DNA of 64,000 nt from assembly GCA_025266875.1 (NCBI GenBank), contig JALLLT010000014.1:434001-498000 (forward strand). The letters run 5' to 3'. The position numbers and the translations under genes are program-made. Under the pieces are notes generated by a model, which had not been told where the DNA came from, searched no databases, and saw only the letters and a program-made list of their open reading frames with translations. This document shows positions 37,159-49,391 of the stretch, piece after piece (positions within the stretch are counted from its first letter, which is position 1; every line of letters begins with the position of its first letter). The DNA comes from Fennellomyces sp. T-0311. Its lineage: Eukaryota > Mucoromycota > Mucoromycetes > Mucorales > Lichtheimiaceae.

Positions 37159-40100
37159 TTACTGCTCGTCCTCGATCAGACCCATCTCGTTCATTAATAC
37201 AAGCACTTTGACCAGCTGGTTCCGTTCAGCATGTTCACGCAGCGGCGATTGAATGCTCGGTATCCGTAGCAAAATGTCCTTGAGTTGCGCCTGGGGTAGG
37301 TTTGCAACCATCTTGACCGACTCGGGCTGCGTCCTCTGTGAAACACGACTCGCTTAGCCAAAAAACCCGTTCTCTCTCTCGCTTTATCTTTTCTTACCTC
37401 GGTGCACTTGACAAACCCGTCCCAAAGCTTGGGATATGTCCACACTTTCTTCTTGATCAGCTTTTCTAGCAGCTGAAGAATAAACTGCACCAGGTTTTTA
37501 TATACAGAGACCGTTCGAATCATCTAAACAGTTGTCACGGGAGCGCCTTTTTAGCATGCTGATGATCACATTACTTTTTGTGCTTACAGTCACCATGAGC
37601 AGTATGGGGATCTTTGGCTGCTCAGCTAAATGTCGCAACGCAGCAGACACGTATTTGGCTTCAAATGCATCTGGCATTGTGAAACAAATATTGATAGCTG
37701 CAAAAAAAAATGAATGATCAGCAATCACTCTTTGCTTTGTACACTTGTTGTTTTTACCTTCTACTGCCTTGGGAAGCGGCACATTTTCTTCCATTTCATG
37801 CAATGCAAGCAGCAACTCTGTGGGCGTCATGGGCGCAGCCACTGTTGCACTGCTGGATACAATACGCGAAAACACTTTTTTAACCACTTTGCGTTGACCT
37901 TCGGTATTATTCAACAACTCGACAATCTTGCTGAGGTTTTGGCGGAGATCCTCCTGTTGTTGTGCATGCAATTGAGTGTGATCATGTCTTTTTTAACGTA
38001 ACGATTTTTACCTTGCCTAGACCGGAAACAATGGGGATGAGGAATTTGGCGTCAAGATTTCGTTCCTGATAAACCGATTTTACGGCCGACACGAGCTCGG
38101 GCGTCGGTCGTACTACTCGAGCGAGTCAATGAAACCGCTGCATATATGCTGTGTATATTTACCAGTATCACACAGTGCAACCAGGATGCGGATCACCAAG
38201 GTTTCGCCACCAGGAGGAAAGTGGCGAATGACATCCAACAGTTTGGGTGAGTTCATTCCAATAGACTTGATCAAGTTGAATATATGCTGTCGAATCAATC
38301 GCTGGACTTGCTCAGCCGCATGGATGTATACATTGAAAAGTCTATTTTTTTTAGTTTGTTGCCATGGCATCAACCATAACACTTACTCGTCCAATAAATC
38401 ATTCTTTTTCGCACAAAGAGCAAAGAACAGTTCGGCATGTCGAACGACATCTTGTTCTTTCCACGCCTCCTTGTCAGTTTCCATTTCGTCATTTTCACTC
38501 TTGTCTTCACCAAGGGAAGCCATTGTCAAAGTTTGCAATGCTTGAATGGCATATGCTTCGACTTTGGGAGCAATGGCCTGATGATCAGGAACCCACTTTT
38601 TGACCGCGACAATACTTGTCGACCTCATTTTGACATCCGGGTTTATGCAGTAATCCAAAAGTACATTGAGGCAAACTTCTCGTACAGGTGGCCTATGCGC
38701 AACTAGATCACGTAACGTCGATACGCATGATACAAAGCGTTGTGGCTCTTCGCGCATGTTTCGTCGCAATATATCGATCGCTTCCGTATTCAGTGCAGGT
38801 GCATCCAGCATCAGTTTCGTCAACGTCTTGTCCTTGGCTTCCAATGTCGGAATCCCCTTTTGAAGTAATAGCAAAAGCCATTTGAAATATGTTGGCTGAT
38901 GCTCCGGATCTCGTCGCTTCGTCATGGTATCGCAGTGGAATTCCTCGTGCAACCATTCCAGTGCAAGTTCATGTCTATCAAAAAAAAAGAAAAGAAAAAA
39001 GTGTAAACAATACAAAACACAATATGAAACAAACAAAAGGTTTGTATATGCACATATACTCTTTGTTTCTCTTTTTTCTCTCTTTTAATATACCTTAATG
39101 GAAGATCAGCAACGATAAAATCAACTAGCATATCCTTCAAACGATCCGGATTCGAATCTTCGTCAGATGCCATATTGAACTTGACGCCCGCGTCACCATT
39201 GGATGGTTGCTGCTGTTGAGCAATAACGTACGTTGTGCCTCGTGTCAGTAACTTGGCAACCAGTAACTGCCACATGGTTTTTGTCGGCTGGTTCCACGCA
39301 GGTAACCGGGTTGTTGTAGTAGCAGATGATGTATCCACGATCCCTTTTTGTTGGAGATGAAATTCGGCGTCAAAGATGCGCTGTACCGACATTTTCAGCA
39401 GTTCCATCTGTTGGCTTTGTTCGAGCGACGTCGGTGCTGCCAATTCATAGGGTTGCATTTTTAGGGATTGTGAAGCGCGTTCCTGAACACTGGCAAGTGG
39501 AACGCGTGATTTCGACGTCGTCATGATTTTGCTGTCGCTAACAATAGGTTCACGTTTGGCTCTCTTTACTTGCCGATCGGGCTCTTTATCACGTTCTTGT
39601 CGTTTCGGTGGTGGTGTCGCTGGTGGTATCACTGGTATGGTCGGCAATTCGGTCTTTATATTGCTGTTGCTGGATGATGCCATCAAACCAGTTGGAGGAA
39701 GCTATATATAAACGCGTGAGATAAAAAGACAACCCCCCCCCTCTCATTTAGGTTTGATATATATATTTACCGTATCGATCCTTTCACGAATGAGATCTTC
39801 AGGAACACTCTGTAATACCGCCATGCATATTTCAATAACAATGGGAAGTGGCAGTGTGGTAACATCGAAATTGGCCAGTGGATTGGGACCATTTCGAGAT
39901 GAGGAGGATGATGGTTTGTGTGAGAGTTTTGATCTCTTCTCTTGTCCGTGTTCCGCTGCAAGGTGTCGTTTCGATCGCTTTGATTCCTCGTTCTCTCTTC
40001 GCTCTCGCGATTGTCGACTTTGGAATATTGCTGGATTGCCGCCCACGGATGCGAAGGCTGATATAAACTCGTTGCGATACTGCGCCAATTGCTCAGTTCT

Positions 40101-40996
40101 AGACGACGTGTCAATATAACCAGTCTCCATAGCAACAGCTTGCATACCGAATCAATGTTGTCAGTCCAATTTTTACAATCTTTTCGACACTTCGTTTTTG
40201 CACGGGAGAAAGCGTTTCTGGTGGCGACTTGCTGCAATTCACCAGTGCTTCGACGATCTGTCGTCGGAATTGAGTTCGTTTCTTGATCATGGGAACCAAA
40301 CAGTTGACTACGGCCGAAAGGATTGGACTCGTTCTAATAGAAAAACAAAGTTAAAGGCATTCCCTCCTATGCGTGTGCATACCACTTACTGCTCCTTGTC
40401 CTTTAATACATCCAACAAAAGAAGCAAGAGCGATTGTCCTTTCTCCTCCAACTGCGCGATATCCAAAAGCCGATGTTGCTGTCTAACGGACGTTAACGAA
40501 AAATCCTCCTAGAAAAAAAAGGACATACATCAGCGCTCACCCAACCTCTCTTTCTCTATAGGAAACCATACCTTTTTACTTGGATCGTTTGGCTTGGAAT
40601 AGAGCAGAATCAATACTTGGATACATTTGAGTGAATTGATTTGTACACTAGCATGCTGACTCTTGACAAGTTCCGTTTCCACTCTATCCGACAAACTTGA
40701 TGCCGTTTGCCACATGCGCGTCTCTGCTTCATTTTGACACCTAAACGATCGAGTCAATCAACACTGTTCACGAATGAATAATAAAAAAAAACTTACACTG
40801 TTTTGAACACGTGGGGCAATACGGTCGCGAATGCTCTCAGAGCATCTTTGACAAGCTTGATTTCTTCTTCGGTTTCCGCGTTAATGTTGATTAACTGTGT
40901 CAAGGCGTCCAGAAACTGATTGGTGGCATAGGATTGAGCGCTTTCAGGATGAGCGAGAACCTCCTGATCAAATTCGTGTAACTGGTCTAATTCCAT
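37159..40996 (-). CDS. PTA1: symplekin/Pta1, scaffold of the mRNA 3'-end processing complex
   Basis: Thirteen exons give 1026 residues (40996-40797, 40740-40572, 40508-40390, 40333-40148, 40098-39771, 39701-39094, 38974-38387, 38341-38163, 38112-38012, 37953-37758, 37697-37594, 37523-37398, 37335-37159). All phases match. Symplekin/Pta1 holds the cleavage and polyadenylation factor together and binds Ssu72 and CPSF subunits in the nucleus. The N-terminal HEAT-repeat domain is seen in ILSAVVNCLVPMIKKRTQFR and VEKIVKIGLTTLIRTEQLA. A disordered Lys/Arg- and Ser-rich middle follows, including RSKRHLAAEHGQEKRS and PPATPPPKRQERD. The C-terminal symplekin domain includes HELALEWLHEEF, LRDLVAHRPPVREVCLNVL and LIRQHIFNLIKSIGMNSPKL. 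The start at MELDQLHEFDQEVLAHPES is the first ATG of the frame that fits; slightly longer N-termini are conceivable. Confidence 0.93.
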
Positions 40997-41287
40997 GAAG
41001 GCTTTCGTCTCTGTCGTAGGGTTGCAGAGAGAGCTATTGAATGCTGGGTTCAATGTAAAAAAAAAAAGAGTGTTATGTACAAAATGTTTAAGGTCTTCAA
41101 TAATCAAAAAATCGGCGGAGCGCGCCCCAATGACTGCGAACTCATGCAAAAAAAAGTTCATGCTTGCAGGTCCATGGATGCCTCCGCTTTATGTGGGAGG
41201 TCCTGGATAACTTATTGACAGCATTACGTATCCAATTACAAAAAAAAACTTCAATTTACTAAACATAGCACTTATAAACCAACTTGT

Positions 41288-42864
41288 TTACAATATTTGA
41301 ACTATTGTGTCGCGGTAGCGGTTGTCCCAAAACACTGTTTTCTTGGCAGAATCGCCGCGCCTGATAGAGAGAATGGACTTTTCCTTGAGTTTCTTCGCAG
41401 CCTTGGCCTTGGAATCAAACGATTTCTGAGTCGCTGGCTCGTCCAGAAGCTTCACGACCACCTTCAAAGGCGGAGGTCTTGTCAAAGCCGCACGTTGTTC
41501 CACCCACTGCAGATTCTTGGAAGTGTTATCGTGTCGATCCCTGTTCAGATGTTTGACGAAGCATCGGGTCGCGGTATAGCCCGGCGTCACAAAGCAATTG
41601 GCCACAAGACGAGCAACTCGCTCTACATGCATCTGGGGAGTGCCATCTGCGTTCTTTCCATGCTCCATCGATACCGCCGCTGTCTTTACCGTTCGTTGAA
41701 TCTTGATCAGCTCTTTGGAGTCCTTCAAGCGAACATGGCCCATGTTGGATACCTCGTACAGAGGATATGAGATTTTGTTCCATGGCAATGTACCGACGGG
41801 GGCCCACTTTGTGTCCTTTGTAACGGGTGGCGATGGAGTATAGGCGGGTGGATTGACCTTGTGTTGCCATAGCGTGTGCTGACGCTTGGTCATGTATTTG
41901 AGGTTTTCCAAAGTATTGTTGCTGCTGTCACCGTCCAGATGAACAATCCTGTATCCTTTTTCGCACGGTCCGACAAACGATTCCAACACGACCTGAGACA
42001 CTTGTATGTAACGTCCACTGTCACTGCCTTCGAGTCGAACAAGGAACCGTGTAGGCGTCCGTTCAACGACTTTGCGGAAACTGTGCTTGATAATGTCGTA
42101 TACTTGTCCATTATCTCCGACGAGATACCTTGTCAAGAGGTCGTCATCTGTTTTCACGACCGTAAACTTCACCCCGGAATATTCGGTCTCCAGTCGCTGG
42201 CGTTCCAGTGCTTGAAGTTCAGAGAAACTGCACACGGTAAGGTTGGCCATCGTGCAGTTGTTAGGCACACCGTCTTTGTAGAATATGTAATGCGTCTTAT
42301 TGTCAGGGAACACCCCCACGAACGTCTGTGCCATCATTTCAGCTATTGGAACATTACTGTGGGTTCCATTCTTATTCTTCAAACGATAGGTGGGTAACGA
42401 GACGGCAGAGTAGGTCTCGTTCCGATCGCGAATTTCCATTTTGTTCGTTTTCTTCGCAACCTGTCCGTTCTTGTTGATATAGTAGAGAGCGGGAGATGTG
42501 CTCAGTACAGGATGATGGGCAGGAAACCACCCCTCCGTATCATCAACAACTGCCTCCTTGGGGGTTGCTGCGGCCTCTTTCAAACTGAGTCAGCATCAAA
42601 GCGGTTCATAGGATGACGAGATAACCTACTGCTATCTTCTGTCTTGGCCGGTGCGGCCTTGATTTGGATGGCTCTGCTCACGCTAAAGCTTTCGACTAGT
42701 TTTGAGCCGTCAGTTATTGCCAGATTTCGCCTCGTCAATCTACTGAATCACTCGCCAATCCAATCATGAAACTTACCAGTTGTTTCCGATGAAGAAGGTG
42801 TCTCCTTCTTTACGGCAGGTTCCTTGGGTGCCTTCGGGGCGCGCTTTGCTTTCGCTTCAGGCAT
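41288..42864 (-). CDS. triple-module NUMOD4/HNH-like protein, copy 1
   Basis: Three exons (42864-42777, 42695-42630, 42576-41288; both introns phase 1) give 480 residues. A lysine-rich tail (MPEAKAKRAPKAPKEPAVKK) looks like a nuclear signal. Three similar modules follow. Module 1 (about 80-190) has YYINKNGQV and HYIFYKDGVPNNCTMANL. Module 2 (about 190-305) has YLVGDNGQVYDI and IVHLDGDSSNNTLENLKYMT. Module 3 (about 313-430) has WAPVGTLPWNKI, YEVSNMGHVRL, RLVANCFVTPGY and KHLNRDRHDNTSKNLQWV. The pattern is that of NUMOD4 (W...YeVSn.G.V) joined to an HNH_3-type fold. The last 45 residues resemble the NUMOD1 helix-turn-helix (SFDSKAKAAKKLKEKSILSI). Module 2 alone keeps the His-x-Asp and Asn-Asn positions of active HNH_3 nucleases. 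Role unknown: a domesticated homing-endonuclease derivative or DNA-binding protein is inferred. Confidence 0.85.
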
Positions 42865-44513
42865 TGCGGAAAAGACGGAAATAAAAGAGAGAAAAGGAAA
42901 AGAGAACTAAAAAATGTGGGTTACGCAAAAAAGTGAACCTAACACACCAAGAATCCGGCTGGATAGAGAAAGGATGACCATTACAGTTTCAGTGACTATA
43001 AGCATCCTCATTAACGTGACTCATTAACCTTTGTCTGGTTACTTACCTTTCTTTCTGGGTGGCTACATACACCTTGCTATCCACCACTTTACCTCTTGCA
43101 AAGGCCATGCACTCCACATAGCAGTTGGCAATCAAATGATTAGGCATGCGAGCAGCTGACGTTGCAATATCAACCCGACAATGCAATCCATGTTGAAATC
43201 CAGCCAGCATGATTCAATGTTTATCATTATCCTCGCCAAGATGCTTCAGTTTACTGCTAGCCTACGTTACACCTATGGTCCAATAATGCAGTGTGTCTTG
43301 TGCACCGAAATTTCATTTCGCTTTACTGCATTTGACATCCATCAAGCAAGCTTTGAAAAAGAAAATATGAACCCACTTTTTTACTATGGTTTTCACGTTG
43401 TCAGACAGCCATGATATGGTTCTGCTTTGTTTCCTTTTAACCGGATCCTTGATACGTCGCTTTTTTTTGCCACAGACTGGCATTCACTGCACCAAGCTGC
43501 CATTCCTCCGACTCTCGCTTCAGTAAGTACATTGGACCTATTCAATTGCCTTTTTTTTTATTATTATTTCATTGCAAACATAAGCCCTACCTTGGAATGT
43601 TTACGCGTGTACATGGCGGTATGTTAAATGCCTTTTTTGTTCCCGATACTATATGCGCATATACTGTGTAGCGTACTGTTATATACGCAAAAATATAGTC
43701 AACCCCCGCCTATTCGATAGTAAATAAGATACTCCAAATAATTGTTAGATAACCATGCAATGACCGAAATGCACACTTACTTTCTAAAAAAAGGTCTGAT
43801 CTGCAACATACATCTTTGTGGTACAGGTCTGTTTTCTATGTGTGTGTTACATGTTGCTCCTATCCATTGATTTACTTATTGCAAACTGGGAGTAAAAAAA
43901 TCTTCTTGGATTAAATCAAGCCTTACAAAAGAGGTGTCGCGGGTCGTTATAAAAATTATCGCAGAAGCTCGAGTGAAAATTCCCGGTACATACTGCAATA
44001 AGGTTATATCTTGAAAGGGAAATGCTAATTGCATATATAGTTTCCAGTGGAATCCTCTACGAATCGATTTCAGACCGGATTTTTTTTAGCCCTGGCTGTC
44101 CGATTACGTGTTGGTGTGCATTAACAGACAAAGAAACCTTTTTATGCGGTAGTGTTCTTGACAATACCGTATAATTTATACCACTAACTGACACAAGCGA
44201 AACGCCTCTCCAATCGACTTGGCAAGATCGTCTATACCCTTACCAAGCATTCGACTTTTGGCAAGAGGATCTATCCGCTATTTTAATCACATAGCTCTAA
44301 AACCATTGGATGAGTTCACAAGCACGCCTATTATACCTTGCTTGCTTTTAACAATATTTTTTACTCAGTTACTGGTTAAGTGTAGCTACCCAGACGCGTC
44401 TTTGCTTTCTCTATAATTTGTTCCTACACAACAAATGGATTCTATCCCTTATTGAATCAGTAAAAATGTTTCTGGTCAATACTTTCTGACTTTTTTTCTA
44501 ATTCATCCAGCGG

Positions 44514-44612
44514 TTGAATTTACTTATGTATTCGTACATCCTGTAAATAAAGAAAAGGCATGTCCAAGGGTTTTTATAGCTACCCAAATCAACGGACAAG
44601 TAAGAAGTTACC
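44514..44612 (+). repeat. diverged direct repeat, copy A
   Basis: Begins CATCCAGCG and contains TTG-ATTT, ATGTATT, ACAT and, 70 bases on, CAAATCAACG followed by AGAAGTTA. The same ordered set recurs in copy B, offset by 900 bases. Confidence 0.5.
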
Positions 44613-45413
44613 TAAAAAAAATACGCAAAAGCTAATTCTAATTTCACTTTGCAATTCATTCAGTACATGAAATGGCTTGGAAAATTAGGTAAAGTGATAA
44701 AAGCAAGAGTGAAAAGTACGTATAAAATCAAATCCGGGGATTATCCAGGCATAACCGGCGAGGTGAAGGCCAAAAAATGTAAATAGAAAGCTTTTACAAG
44801 CACGATTTCAGCAAGTGAGAGGCGGATCCAAGTCGATAAACACAATTCGTAAGCGAATGAACCTCCAAGAATCGTAGAGTTGATTCGGGGTAGAAAAAAG
44901 TTGATCCTCGATTTGAACGGGTAACGAAATCAGTGAAATAACTTTAATGCACGTTGACAGACCTGACCAGACAGGGGACCTTCTTGATATATGGGTACGG
45001 TTCGTAGAGAAATTATAGATGCATGTAGTGATGGTGGTAACAGTTCAAAGCATGAGCGGCGTAGAAAAAGTTTAATCGGAATAAATGCAATTTTGGCATA
45101 TAAACGTGCCTTACAAGACTCTACATTGAGTGGCAAAAACTTATGTTAGCGTTTATGCCAAGTGCTCCAAAACGCGTATGGTGAATAACCGCCAAGTTTG
45201 TGTTTTTAGCGTAACTTGGAACCGAGTTACGACCGGAAACGTGTTAGCTCCTGCTAAGTGAAAATGGGTGAAAAGCACTTGGCACGGAACAAGTCAGAGG
45301 TAAAAAGCATACGAAACGAAATTCCAAAGCACGAAAAAATTCAAAAGGCCAAAAGTTAGCCTTGGGAAATCACCTTAAAAATCTTTTGTCTTGAATAGAA
45401 ACTGATCCAGCGA

Positions 45414-45512
45414 TTGTATTTCGTCGATGTATTGACATTTTTTGTAGGAAGTCGAACGGTGAACCCAGTGATGTTAACTGTCAGTCAAATCAACGACACA
45501 TGAAGAATTTAG
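45414..45512 (+). repeat. diverged direct repeat, copy B
   Basis: Begins GATCCAGCG and repeats the landmarks of copy A at nearly the same spacing (71 instead of 70 bases to CAAATCAACG). Roughly 70% matching in the first 50 bases by eye. Similar sequence may extend about 35 bases upstream. Confidence 0.5.
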
Positions 45513-46008
45513 TGTGATTTTCACTAATTGCGGAGATACAGAAAAAATGTATTCATGAGGGTTTATTTTGTCTTTTGCAATTGATACTACAGACAGGGAA
45601 CAATACGGGACCGTTTTGGTTTATGCTGCTACCATGATTTCGGACCGAGATATGGCCCAAACTAGGCCGACTTTGGATGGATATCGCATCTAAAAACGGC
45701 AAATTTGAAAAACTTGGAAAATGGAGCAGGCAAAAGTGAAAAACATAGGAAATGGAATGTGCTACGTGAAGAAGGTTATGGAATTATCTTTCAATACGTA
45801 CTTACACAGAAAAAAGTCGTAATATATAGTGATGGCATTGTAATCATAGCAACGAGTCTACTGATTACCATAACATTAGTAGCAAGGTAGTATCCCAAGT
45901 AGTCCTTATTCCCGCAGTGATATATTACTTCTTACTATAATTCGATATGTGTTATCCCATTTCTACCTAAAAAACATGAAAAAGACCGTGATTCATTTAC
46001 ATATCCGT

Positions 46009-46028
46009 TATATATATATATATATATT
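46009..46028. repeat. (TA)n microsatellite
   Basis: About ten TA units inside the gene-free block. Confidence 0.85.
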
Positions 46029-46787
46029 TGAATGACGATACCGATAACAATAGAATTTAATCCGTGAACGATTTTGAAGAGTGCGCGCATACATGGTTGG
46101 CAAAGCAGATCAGGCCCGAAGGAAGCTTTAGATAAATTATAAATCAACATTATTCAGCATACATGATCTTATCCATGACCTTACGTGCTAGCTATAAGAT
46201 GGCTTTTTGGATGTGATACTACATAGACATCTATCCAAAGATTCCTTGTGGTATCGCTGAATTGAAGAAGGTTTTCAAAATGGCGAGACCAAAATAAGAT
46301 AATGTTTTATTGAGGAAAACTGCTCTCTATTTGTACTGTTGATGGGTTCGGGACGAAGAAGGCGAATGCTTTGACTAATAAGCCTACGATCCATGTTATT
46401 GTCGACTTTCATATGATCTTGCCTTATAGATGGAGGAGCCGAAGAACATATAGAATCAAGTTAAAGGAGTTGCCATACAATCGGTAAATCCTGATCAAGG
46501 TTGTACAGGAGCAGATAAGGCAACCGATGACTGTACGGTTGTGGATGTCGTGATGACAACAGATATAGGCCATGAAATACGTAGAAAAAGCATGAGACCA
46601 TGGATGATGATGTATCTCACGAATACGACATTGTTTCTTCGTGATGGCAATACTAAAACGTCGTTCCATGTTTACGGCGATTTACGCTTTACTAGGCAGC
46701 TCTAGTCTATATAGGTGTTATGTAACATATTAAATAAGCAACCGAGGAATATGAATTTATTATCTGATCAAACTAAAATGTGTATAT

Positions 46788-48341
46788 TTAAGGTATATGA
46801 ACGATACCTTCTCTTTGTTTTTTGTACCGTGGAGGACGACAAGTTCTCTGGACAGTGTCACCTTTATAAACTGTAGAGAGGCTTATATATAAATCACATT
46901 CGGCAGCTTTCTTGGTAGGATACACCTTGGACTCAGTTGGGTAATCCGGAAACCTTACCATCACTGGATGACCCGTTATACTAACACTCTTATTAACCCA
47001 TTTCAGATTCTCTGCACGGTCGTCGCGGCAATTTCTGTTGAGATGAAGGAGACGAGTTCTTGTATCTTTGTCGTATCCCGGAACAACAAATGCATTTGCC
47101 ACAAGCCTTCCCACATACTCATGGTTGACTCTTCGTGCACGAACACAGAATCTACCATCGTATGACACCTCCTCCTGATCGCTGATGAGATAAACGCTCT
47201 TCCTCGCGTACCTTGAATGCTTGAAGTTGACTGGAGTATGCGTGACTACCTCGCGAACACCACCCATGTTGGATACTTCGTATTGACTAAAGGACAACTT
47301 GTTCCATGGAAGCACACCTATGGGACGCCATTCAACTTCTCCATCATTTGATTCTGAAGAGGGTTGACAGTCTATATGATCCTTGGCAACGACTATCAGA
47401 TTGTCGAGGGAACAGTCACCGATGCGGCCATTGGCGTGACGAATTTTGGCATTGTCCGGAAGGCGTTTACCGAAAGATTGTAATACAATGCTGCGAACAG
47501 CGAACGTAATGTGTTGGCTAGGCGTGTCACCGTCTTCGTCCGACCAGAGTCCCACCCTTAAACATTGATCCTCTTCGTCTTTGCCTTTGTCGGTGTGATA
47601 TCGAACGATTACTTGTTTGACAAGCGAGAAGAGCCTTCCTTGATCCGAGATAAGATAGTGTCTGAATGTAAGTGTATCATGCAAATTCTTGACGACAGTG
47701 AACTTTGATCCTGGGTTGGATTTCTGTAATTTGCAGATATAGTATTCTTGCAGTCCTTTGAGATCGAAGAACAAGATATTGGGCAAGTTGCACTTGCTTG
47801 GTGCACCGTTTTTGTAGACAATATAATGGATATTGTTGTCAAATTCCTCTATAAAGGTGTGGGCCATGACTTCGCCCAACTTGACTCCTCGGAATTTTGT
47901 TGTATCATCGTGTATACCCAGGATATGGCCTGGAATGATGCCCAAATGTATCTTTACTCGTGCGATCTGGCCCGAAATTACCATACAAACGGAACCAAGT
48001 TTGTTGACGAAGCAATTGGGCGATGGCGAGATTGGTAGCTTTGGATGCCGGATTGGATACCAGTCATCCCTTTTGTACTTTTTTCCTCGTATAGTGGTGG
48101 GTGATATATCTGTCAGTAAGTTAGATTTAGGCGGAAATGCTATGGTTTTTACAATTTACCGGCAATGTCGAAGGTTGGAGCAGCCTCGCTTGGTTTTGTA
48201 GCTTGATTTTCCTTCTCGGTTTCCTGAGCTACGCGACATAACTTTAGTATCAAACGCATACTTTGTAATGATGTACTTTAATGACATACATAGAGTTTGC
48301 TTTTTAGAAGGTTTTGCTTTGGTTTTAGTAAGAGACGACAT
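46788..48341 (-). CDS. triple-module NUMOD4/HNH-like protein, copy 2
   Basis: Three exons (48341-48290, 48228-48160, 48109-46788; both introns phase 1) give 480 residues, the same length and phases as copy 1. The start is a short basic tail (MSSLTKTKAKPSKKQTL). Module 1 has CFVNKLGSVCM and HYIVYKNGAPSKCNLPNI. Module 2 has YLISDQGRLFSL and RHANGRIGDCSLDNLIVV. Module 3 has WRPIGVLPWNKL, YEVSNMGGVREV, RLVANAFVVPGY and LHLNRNCRDDRAENLKWV. The NUMOD1-like C-terminus reads VYPTKKAAECDLYISLSTVY. Here the Asn-Asn pair of HNH_3 is Asp-Cys in module 2 and Asp-Asp in module 3, so nuclease activity is doubtful. The two proteins align end to end but differ at most positions, so the duplication is not recent. 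No intein or group I intron accompanies either gene. Confidence 0.85.
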
Positions 48342-48608
48342 GAGGTTTTTTTTAAAAAAAAAAATGTGTATGATCGAAAACAAATACGTTAATGATGCGA
48401 TAGAAGCGGAGTCAATGGGCTTTTAATCATGGATGCATCGGTATGCAGCTTTATTTGGTCATTCGTTTCCATAGATAACTACTTGCACCTATAGCAGAGA
48501 CGGAATGCAAGTGGTACGCAGGGCACAATATATCCAACTTTATTACGGAAATCCGACGCTACTACGTGCGAAACGATAGTGGCTCAAAAAAGTGAATCTG
48601 GACGTGGA

Positions 48609-49391
48609 TTACCAATTCCTGACAGTATAATATTCTCGGCCTTGGACGATATTTTCACATTTCAATATACGAATTGGCGAAGGCCTGTGGGCGGAGTAAT
48701 ACTCTGCACGGCTCGATTGGGATGTTTCATTCCCGTGCAGCGCCAAATGATGCAACCGCAACTCTCCAATTGATTCCGCAGCATCATCCAAAATGCCATC
48801 AATTCCTTTCACAGGCCGCACAGCTGTGAGCGACTTTGGACGGGGTATCTTCACAGCACTTTCCAGATCCGTCATGCTTAATGTCGTGGAGCACCTCAAG
48901 ATCGTTAGTTCAGTGAGGCATCCAAATACATCATGATCCAAAAATCGCAAAGCGCGTCACCACCAACATGGAATATGGTCAGACTCAAGAAAAACAGACG
49001 ACGTGATTCAGCCAGCGCATCAACAACAGCGTCCCTTGCGGGTAGTGAGATATCGGGATAGAGGAACCCATGTGCAGGGATTTTCAGCCGAACCGATTTC
49101 AGGCCAGGGGTACCACGTATCATTGATGGAATTTACGAGGAAGCATGCAGGCGTACAACTGTCAAATTGCAGCACGGTCAACTGAATTATCGCAAAGTTG
49201 GATAGTATACCCCCAATCCGTACGAGATCCAACATGTCCTCCAACAGGGGTCTGCATCGATGGCGCGTAACCCAGTGATAAATATTGAAGCCCAAAACCA
49301 TTGCTCTTACCAAAGTACCCGTGCATGAAGGAATAGCTGTTGATGATCTATAACTTTGGACATCGTTGCAAGAGATCAGGTAACAGGCCAT
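48609..49391 (-). pseudogene. decayed LRR/F-box-type gene fragment
   Basis: Three minus-strand frames follow one another in order: about 49391-49130, 49123-48960 and 48950-48609. All have the hydrophobic rhythm of leucine-rich repeats, for example FAIIQLTVLQFDSC, SVRLKIPAHGF and CLTELTILRCSTTLSM. The frame shifts twice with no splice sites to explain it, and a stop precedes the last piece. No F-box is visible, so the class rests on the LRR pattern and on similarity in style to the fungal F-box/LRR families. It may be the 3' part of a longer dead gene. Confidence 0.45.

Larger units (their letters stand above)
42865..46787. other. 3.9 kb gene-free block between the NUMOD4/HNH paralogues
   Basis: No gene is supported. 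The block is AT-rich and holds a diverged direct repeat (44461-44612 and about 45377-45512) and a TA run near 46009. I found no terminal inverted repeats, transposase or reverse-transcriptase remnants by eye. Confidence 0.45.

Noticed and set aside
42865..46787. Possible LTR retrotransposon between the NUMOD4/HNH genes
   Set aside because: The direct repeats are short and diverged, only 900 bases apart, and no reverse transcriptase, integrase, primer-binding site or polypurine tract was seen.
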